This document shows positions 28,319 to 34,289 of a DNA stretch of 34,289 nt, piece after piece. The notes below the pieces were generated by a model. That model had not been told where the DNA came from, ran no database searches, and saw only the letters and a list, made by a program, of their open reading frames with translations. Position 1 is the first letter of the stretch; every line of letters begins with the position of its first letter. This DNA is from a bacterium (GTDB lineage: Bacteria; Armatimonadota; HRBIN16). The position numbers were made by a program, and so were the translations under genes. The stretch lies in the NCBI GenBank assembly GCA_025054895.1, contig JANWYZ010000003.1, positions 1 to 34,289 of the forward strand. The letters are read 5' to 3'.

Positions 28319-29699
28319 TACGCTCCTCCAGCCGACGCACGATGCGACGGAACGCCTCGCCGCGTTCCTGAAAACTCGTAAACATATCGAAACTGGCGCA
28401 TCCTGGCGACAACATCACCCAATCGCCAGCGTACGCAAGGTTACGAGCGCGCAACACTGCCTCTTGCAGACTATCACACCGCACGATGTGCTCCCAGCCT
28501 GCTTCGCGCAACTGGCTCTCTATACGCTGCGCATCTTCTCCAATGAGTACCACTCCGCGCGCTTTCTGTTGCAGGAGAGGTACCAGATTCTGAAATGGGC
28601 TCGAGCTTTTATCTACACCGCCCATAATCAACACCACCGGTGCGGGCGTCGCCTTCAAGCTCTCCGCCACCGCCTGCAGGTTGGTACACATGGAGTTGTT
28701 CACGTATTGCACACCATCCACTTCCGCCACCCACTCCATGCGGTGGGGCAACGGTCGAAAAGTGCTTATAGCCTCTTCCAATCGCTCGCTGGCAATGTTC
28801 CATGCGAGACAAGCCGCAACCGCGGCTGCCAGATTGCGCCGATTATGCTCACCCCGCAGCTGATACCCTTCTATAGAGGCAAGATGGCGTACTCCTTCCT
28901 CGTTTTTGAAGTGTACCCCGTTTGTATCACACCAGACCATGCGCTGGGCATTTATGTTTATGTCTTTATGCGAAAAATAGATATATTTTGCTCGAGTTTG
29001 CATAAAACTCAAAATCAAAGCATCGTCGCCGGGTACAACAGCGAAGTCCGCCTCCGTTTGACGAAGGAAAAGCCTTGCTTTGGTTCGCCCATACTCTTCC
29101 AGCGAGGAATGCCGATTCAGGTGGTCTGGCGAGAGCGTCGTCCATACTCCTACGTGTGGGCGAAACTCGTGCACCCACTCCAGTTGAAAACTGCTTACCT
29201 CAGCCACCAGGATCTCTTCAGGTTGCGACAGGAAGGCAGCGTCAGTCAGGGTACGCTCCATTCCTTCTGCTGCGATGTTGCCGCACAGCACGGCGCGATA
29301 GCCAGCGGTGCTGAGAATGTGCGCGATCAGCGCGGCGGTAGTGCTCTTCCCGTTAGTTCCGGTGACGCCGATGACAGGAGCCCGACTGAGATGGTACGCC
29401 AGCTCCACCTCCGACCAGACAGGAATGCCCTCCTGAATCGCCTCTTGCAAAATTGGGCTATCAGCAGGAACCCCCGGACTGGTTACCACGAGCTCATAAT
29501 TTTTCGTGGGTAACCCCGCCTCCCAACCGACCAGCGTATTGACCCCCAGACTCGCCAATTGCTCTGCCAGCGGAGGAGAGCCGGAGTCGCAAGCGGTGAC
29601 TCGCGCCCCAAGCGCATGAAGCACCCGAGCCGCGTCGTAACCGCTCCGTCCGATACCCACTACCAGTATATGCTTGTCCTGCCACTGTGCCCCGTTCAT
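28296..29699 (-). CDS. murD: UDP-N-acetylmuramoylalanine--D-glutamate ligase
   Basis: MNGAQWQDKHILVVGIGRSGYDAARVL, VIGVTGTNGKSTTAALIAHIL, LSPDHLNRH, VMLSPGCASFDMFTSFQERGEAFRRIV; start 29699 (ATGA overlap with mraY). The ORF-track start at 30071 is spurious. Confidence 0.96.
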   Translation of the reverse strand: MNGAQWQDKHILVVGIGRSGYDAARVLHALGARVTACDSGSPPLAEQLASLGVNTLVGWEAGLPTKNYELVVTSPGVPADSPILQEAIQEGIPVWSEVELAYHLSRAPVIGVTGTNGKSTTAALIAHILSTAGYRAVLCGNIAAEGMERTLTDAAFLSQPEEILVAEVSSFQLEWVHEFRPHVGVWTTLSPDHLNRHSSLEEYGRTKARLFLRQTEADFAVVPGDDALILSFMQTRAKYIYFSHKDININAQRMVWCDTNGVHFKNEEGVRHLASIEGYQLRGEHNRRNLAAAVAACLAWNIASERLEEAISTFRPLPHRMEWVAEVDGVQYVNNSMCTNLQAVAESLKATPAPVVLIMGGVDKSSSPFQNLVPLLQQKARGVVLIGEDAQRIESQLREAGWEHIVRCDSLQEAVLRARNLAYAGDWVMLSPGCASFDMFTSFQERGEAFRRIVRRLEERNERDATS

Positions 29700-30697
29700 G
29701 TGTTTGCCCACGCGATAAGGTAACCTGCCGCCGCACTGAGGATACCTGCTATCCAGAACATCGTCACGACGCGCGTCTCGTGCATACCCAGCAATTCGAA
29801 GTGATGGTGTAACGGCGACATGCGGAATATCCGCTTGCCTGTTGTCTGGAATGAAATCACCTGCAGTATGACCGATAGCATTTCTATCCAGAAAACCAGC
29901 AACACCACCAGCGCAACCAATTCCACTTTGGCGTAGAGGGCGATGAGCGCAAGAGCCGCCCCCAGCCCCAGCGAACCGGTATCGCCCATAAACACCCGCG
30001 CTGGATAACGATTGAAGTGGAGAAAACCTGCGCACGCCCCACCCAGCGCGCCCGCTCCCTGCAATACCCATGAAGCCTCTCGTAAACTACTGATGCTACC
30101 AAGCGCAGAAGCGGCGATCAGCGACAGTCCGGCAGCCAGCCCATCCAGCCCATCGGCGAGGTTGACCGCGTTGGACAGCGCGACGATAAACAGCACCGCC
30201 AGCGGATAGTACCAGATACCAGCATCCAGACGCCATTCGCCTACCTGAAAGACGGTTGTGACGCCCGGCTCGGCGTTTAGAGCGAGGTATACCACAAACA
30301 CCGTCGCCACAGCGCACTGCATGAGCAATTTCTGGCGCGCCTTTAACCCCAGATTCTTACCCCGCCGGATGATCAGGTAGTCATCCAGCAAGCCGATACC
30401 CGCAAACGCCAGCACGGTGGTGCAAAAGACCGCCGGGTCCCATGCTCTGGTAAGCGTTTGTTGCGATAGAGCCGCCTGCGCCCCCAGCGTCAGCAGCACG
30501 CCTATAACCAAACCCGTTACGATTAGCACTCCTCCCATCGTGGGTGTGCCTGCTTTGCTACGGTGACGTTCTGGCGCATCTTCCCGGATGGCTTGTCCCG
30601 CTTTAACGGCAACCAGCGCGCGCAGGGTGGGTTCTCCCATCGCCAGCACCGTAATCAGCGCTATGACAAACGCCACCCAGAACCAGAGCATACTCAA
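29696..30697 (-). CDS. mraY: Phospho-N-acetylmuramoyl-pentapeptide-transferase
   Basis: APERHRSKAGTPTMGGVLI, NAVNLADGLDGLAAG, VFMGDTGSLGLGAALA, SPLHHHFELLGMHETRVV. Confidence 0.97.
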   Translation of the reverse strand: MSMLWFWVAFVIALITVLAMGEPTLRALVAVKAGQAIREDAPERHRSKAGTPTMGGVLIVTGLVIGVLLTLGAQAALSQQTLTRAWDPAVFCTTVLAFAGIGLLDDYLIIRRGKNLGLKARQKLLMQCAVATVFVVYLALNAEPGVTTVFQVGEWRLDAGIWYYPLAVLFIVALSNAVNLADGLDGLAAGLSLIAASALGSISSLREASWVLQGAGALGGACAGFLHFNRYPARVFMGDTGSLGLGAALALIALYAKVELVALVVLLVFWIEMLSVILQVISFQTTGKRIFRMSPLHHHFELLGMHETRVVTMFWIAGILSAAAGYLIAWANT

Positions 30698-32070
30698 CAG
30701 TCCTCTGAGATCGCCTTAACCACTGCCTCCATCTGCAGCGCACGCGACCCCTTGACCAGCACCACATCGCCCGGCTGCAAGTAGCGTGGGACGTTCTCGG
30801 CTGCGGCGCGGCTATCCGCAAAGGTCAGGCATACCGGAATGTGTCCTGCGCTCTTCGCGCCCTGCACCACCTCTTGTGCCATCTCCCCTACCGCTACCAG
30901 CACCTGCGCGCCGATTCGCGCTGCCTCTTGCCCGACTTCGCGATGCAGTTGCGGCGCCTCATCACCCAACTCGAGCATGTCACCCAGCACCACCACACGC
31001 CGACACCCATTCGCCATACGCTCCAGAGTATGCAATGCGGCGCTTACTGAGGCGGGGTTGGCGTTATAGGTGTCGTCCAGCACGGTGATATGTTTGTGGG
31101 TGTGGTGAATCTGCATGCGCTTGTCTACCGCCGGCATTTGCTGTAAGCCCTGTGCAGCCTCTGCAAGCGGCACATCCAGGGCAGCCGCTACTGCCAGAGC
31201 TGCCAGCGCGTTGCTCAGATGGTGTAAACCGGGTATCGGAACTTGCAGCGGCGCCGATTGTTGCCCATAGCGCACCAGGCAATGCGCCTTGCCATCCTTA
31301 TCCAGACGCACCTTCACTGCACGCACCATCGCCGCGCGTTGCCATCCAAAGGAGATAACCCGACAGGGCGCCTGCCGGCGGCAGAAATCGAAATACTCGT
31401 CGTCCGCGTTAAGCACGGCAATTCCGTTCTCGGGTAGACGATGCAGTAGTTCAGATTTTGCCAGGGCAATGTTCTCGCGCGAGCCGAGCAATCCCAGATG
31501 CGCCCAACCGATGTTGGTAATCACGCCAATGGTGGGGCGAGCGATGGTTGCCAGCCAGTCGATTTGCCCCCTACCGCGCATCGCCATCTCCAGCACAGCG
31601 ACCGTGTGGCGCTTTTCCAGCCGTGCGATGGTTAGAGGCAAACCGATTTCGGTGTTCAGGTTGTGTAGCGATTTGAGCACCGCGTGTTGTGTGCTGAGGG
31701 CGGCGGCGGTCATCTCTTTTGTAGTGGTTTTGCCTGCGCTTCCTGTAATGCCCACCACGGGAATGTCGAACCGCTTGCGGTACCAGCGTGCGAAGCACCC
31801 CAGCGCCCATACGGTATCGGCCACGTAGATGAGCGGGAACCCGTCCGGTGCATCTACTGGTTGCGAAACCACTGCTCCAGCCGCGCCTCGTTCTGCACTC
31901 ATGCGCACGTATCGGTGCCCATCTGTGCGTTCGCCCGGCAGCGCGAAGAAGAGGTAGTCGGGCTCAATGGTTCTGCTGTCGATACCAATACCCTTTACCA
32001 CACGTGCTCGCTCTCCACAGAGCACGCCCCCTATCGCCTTTGCGATATCTTCCAGAGCAATGGTCTCCAT
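30694..32070 (-). CDS. murF: UDP-N-acetylmuramoyl-tripeptide--D-alanyl-D-alanine ligase
   Basis: DSRTIEPDYLFFALPGERTDGHRYV, VVGITGSAGKTTTKEMTAAAL, VLDDTYNANPASVSAALHTL, VVVLGDMLELG. Confidence 0.96.
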   Translation of the reverse strand: METIALEDIAKAIGGVLCGERARVVKGIGIDSRTIEPDYLFFALPGERTDGHRYVRMSAERGAAGAVVSQPVDAPDGFPLIYVADTVWALGCFARWYRKRFDIPVVGITGSAGKTTTKEMTAAALSTQHAVLKSLHNLNTEIGLPLTIARLEKRHTVAVLEMAMRGRGQIDWLATIARPTIGVITNIGWAHLGLLGSRENIALAKSELLHRLPENGIAVLNADDEYFDFCRRQAPCRVISFGWQRAAMVRAVKVRLDKDGKAHCLVRYGQQSAPLQVPIPGLHHLSNALAALAVAAALDVPLAEAAQGLQQMPAVDKRMQIHHTHKHITVLDDTYNANPASVSAALHTLERMANGCRRVVVLGDMLELGDEAPQLHREVGQEAARIGAQVLVAVGEMAQEVVQGAKSAGHIPVCLTFADSRAAAENVPRYLQPGDVVLVKGSRALQMEAVVKAISEDC

Positions 32071-32074
32071 CGTA

Positions 32075-33553
32075 TCAGCCTTTCAGAATCTCACGTGCAA
32101 CTTGCCTGTCGTCAAAAGGTATTCGGTTCTCGCCGATAATCTGCACCGTTTCATGCCCTTTGCCTGCGATTACCACCATATCCCCAGGCTGCGCGTGTTG
32201 AATCGCCAGGGCGATTGCCTTACGTCGGTCCGGCTCTACAAGAACCCCGTCTCGTCGGGTGATGCCCTGCAGAATCTCCTGTATGATCGCCTCAGGCGGT
32301 TCGTAACGTGGGTTGTCCGACGTAACCACGCACAGGTCTGCCAGCTCGGATGCAATAGCCCCCATTTTGGGGCGTTTAGAACGGTCGCGGTTGCCTCCAC
32401 AGCCAAATACAGTAATTAGACGAGAGGGTTGCAATGCCCTTGCCGACCGCAACAGGTTTTCCAGTCCGTCCGGGGTGTGCGCGTAATCCACAATAACCGT
32501 TATGCCGCGACGATTGGGGATAATCTCGAACCTTCCCGGCACCTGCGGCGACTTGCTCAGCGCTTCAAAAGTGGTCTGCGGGCAAAGCGACAGCGCGAAG
32601 GAGGCGGTGATTGCTGCCAGGATGTTGTATACTTGAAACGCTCCTCCCAACGGAACATGCACCTCTCGTTCCCCTGCCGGGGTTGCCACAGTCATGTGCA
32701 CAGCGTCGGGGAACAGACGCACTTTTTGCGCTCTCACCAATGCATCTTCGCTGGATACCCCATACCCCCATCTGGTATAAACGCTTTCCTCATACCACCT
32801 TCTACCGGTTGTGTCGTCGAGGTTGAAAACCGCCTGAAATCGCTTCTCGCTACGCTGGGGATACTCTACGAAGAGCCTGCGTTTGCTTGCCGCGTATTCT
32901 TCCATGGTGCGGTGATAGTCCAGATGGTCCTGGCTCAGGTTGGTAAACACCGCAAGATCGAACTCCAATCCCAACGTGCGATGCTGGTGCAGTGCGTGCG
33001 ATGACACCTCCATGACTACCGCCTGTATCCCATGCTGCACAGCCGTATAGAGCACACGCTGGATATCAGGAGCTTCGGGCGTCGTGTGCGATATGGGCAC
33101 TTCCCCTACTCCATCCAGCGCCGCCCCCAGCGTGCCGATAGTACCCGTGCGGAAACCGTTCGCCCGGAGCAGGTGGGCGATAAGGTGCGTAGTGGTGGTC
33201 TTGCCGTTGGTTCCGGTTATACCCACAAGCAATAGCCCACGCGATGGAAAACCATAAAACCGGTTCGCCAACAGCGCCAGAGCCTCCCGAGCATGGGGCA
33301 CTTCCAGCACGGGGACCGTATCCACCTGCACAGAGCGTTCCACTACCACCGCTGCTGCCCCACGCGATAGCGCGTCCTGTACAAAATCATGTCCATCGTA
33401 TCGCTGCCCGGGTACCGCCACAAAAAGCGCCCCGGGTTTTACCTGACGCGAGTCGTAGGCGATATCTGTAACCCACACGCCAGTATCAGCCGCGCCGATG
33501 AGGCGAACATCAGGAAGCGCATCCATCAGGTTGGATAATAGAACCTGCGGCAT
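32075..33553 (-). CDS. murE: UDP-N-acetylmuramyl-tripeptide synthetase
   Basis: YDSRQVKPGALFVAVPGQRYDGHDFV, LVGITGTNGKTTTTHLIAHLL, VIVDYAHTPDGLENLL, FGCGGNRDRSKRPKMG, TSDNPRYEPPEAII. ATG at 33553 fits the SD GAGG better than the GTG at 33559. Confidence 0.96.
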   Translation of the reverse strand: MPQVLLSNLMDALPDVRLIGAADTGVWVTDIAYDSRQVKPGALFVAVPGQRYDGHDFVQDALSRGAAAVVVERSVQVDTVPVLEVPHAREALALLANRFYGFPSRGLLLVGITGTNGKTTTTHLIAHLLRANGFRTGTIGTLGAALDGVGEVPISHTTPEAPDIQRVLYTAVQHGIQAVVMEVSSHALHQHRTLGLEFDLAVFTNLSQDHLDYHRTMEEYAASKRRLFVEYPQRSEKRFQAVFNLDDTTGRRWYEESVYTRWGYGVSSEDALVRAQKVRLFPDAVHMTVATPAGEREVHVPLGGAFQVYNILAAITASFALSLCPQTTFEALSKSPQVPGRFEIIPNRRGITVIVDYAHTPDGLENLLRSARALQPSRLITVFGCGGNRDRSKRPKMGAIASELADLCVVTSDNPRYEPPEAIIQEILQGITRRDGVLVEPDRRKAIALAIQHAQPGDMVVIAGKGHETVQIIGENRIPFDDRQVAREILKG

Positions 33554-33597
33554 TTCCACACCTCAAACCTTTCACGGTATAGCAGCAATACCTCAAT

Positions 33598-33625
33598 ATT
33601 ATACAGGATTTACAGTATGTCTCAA
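33598..33625 (-). promoter_or_regulatory. Putative internal dcw promoter before murE (TTGAGA-N16-TATAAT)
   Basis: Minus strand TTGAGA (33625-33620), 16-nt spacer, TATAAT (33603-33598); -35 overlaps the ftsI stop codon. Confidence 0.55.
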
Positions 33626-34289
33626 TGACTGGAAAGCGAAGTGCGCCGTGCTTCGCCGGGCGTGGCAGGAACGCCCAGGTACGCCAGCACTCGCTCAGTG
33701 ATTCTGGCGAAAGCCGGTGCAGCGACAGTGCCACCGAAGTAGCCGTGACGTGGCTCGTCCACCGCCACCAGCACCACGATACGCGGTTCATCCGCTGGCG
33801 CAAAGCCCACAAAAGATGCTACATATCTGCCAGGCGCGTATCCTCGCCTGCCGGGAATAACTTTCTGGGCAGTGCCTGTCTTACCTGCCGTTGTGTATCC
33901 ATCCACCTCTGCCAGTTTGCCTGTGCCGTCGTCTACAACCGCCTTAAGATATTCGCGCATTTCACGTGCTACCGCAGGCGATAGTACAACGCGCGTTTCT
34001 ACCGGCTCATTCAGCAAAAGCCGGGGTTTCACATATACACCATCGTTAGCTATCACCGCGTACGCAGCTGCCAGCGCCAAAGGCGTTACCTGCACCCCTT
34101 GCCCAAAGGCGACGTTCGCCAAACGTATCTTCGCCCATCCATCCGGCTTTTCCAGTCTGCCTCTGGCGCCGCCCACCACTTGCTTTTCCAGAAAGCCAAA
34201 CTGTTGCGTCGCCTCGTACAGAGCATGTGCGCCCAGGTTGATGCCAATCTGAGCGGTTGCCACGTTGCAGGAATGGGCGACCACTTCCT
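33622..34289 (-). CDS. ftsI: Penicillin-binding protein transpeptidase (FtsI/SpoVD class), C-terminal part, truncated by the window edge
   Basis: SCN motif (AHSCNVATAQIG), AKIRLANVAFGQGVQVTPLALAAAYA, YTTAGKTGTAQKV (KTGT), FVGFAPADEPRIVVLVAVDEP. Confidence 0.93.
   Translation of the reverse strand, partial: EVVAHSCNVATAQIGINLGAHALYEATQQFGFLEKQVVGGARGRLEKPDGWAKIRLANVAFGQGVQVTPLALAAAYAVIANDGVYVKPRLLLNEPVETRVVLSPAVAREMREYLKAVVDDGTGKLAEVDGYTTAGKTGTAQKVIPGRRGYAPGRYVASFVGFAPADEPRIVVLVAVDEPRHGYFGGTVAAPAFARITERVLAYLGVPATPGEARRTSLSSH

Noticed and set aside
28170-29513. 447-aa plus-strand ORF opposite murD/ftsW
   Set aside because: Antisense shadow of strongly supported murD; low-complexity, no recognisable family. 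Codon bias of GC-rich DNA explains it.
29700-30071. Long N-terminal extension of the murD ORF
   Set aside because: Out-of-frame reading of mraY; the real start is the ATGA overlap at 29699.
1-34289. CRISPR array, prophage, integron or transposon
   Set aside because: No regularly spaced repeats, cas, transposase, integrase or phage structural genes seen; the tRNA array shows no adjacent integrase or duplicated tRNA 3' end.

Overview
34.3 kb of high-GC bacterial chromosome. The lineage is unproven; gene content suggests an Armatimonadota-like or other deep-branching diderm (inference only). The left part has a three-tRNA array (Glu-UUC, Leu-GAG, Val-CAC) behind a consensus sigma70 promoter, then metabolic and cell-surface genes: nicotinate phosphoribosyltransferase, AGE-family epimerase, GH2 beta-mannosidase, Tricorn/S41 protease, thiol peroxidase, RelBE-type toxin-antitoxin pair, ArnT/PMT-like glycosyltransferase, glycerate kinase, small outer-membrane-barrel candidate, IspG, alanine racemase, class II aldolase, PfkB kinase and a sugar isomerase/epimerase. 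The right part is a compact minus-strand division/cell-wall (dcw) cluster: ftsI (truncated by the window edge)-murE-murF-mraY-murD-ftsW-murG-murC-ddl-ftsQ-DUF881-sbp(DUF1290)-ftsA-ftsZ. murB is missing from its usual place between murC and ddl. I found no CRISPR array, rRNA, transposase or clearly novel multigene system. The items most worth a second look are regulatory or architectural: nested inverted repeats over the promoter of the barrel protein, mutually exclusive hairpins in the ispG leader, an overprinted ftsW tail/murG start, the ylxW/sbp-type genes inside the dcw cluster, and alr coupled to a sugar-kinase/aldolase operon. All calls come from reading the sequence and recognising motifs; no searches were run.
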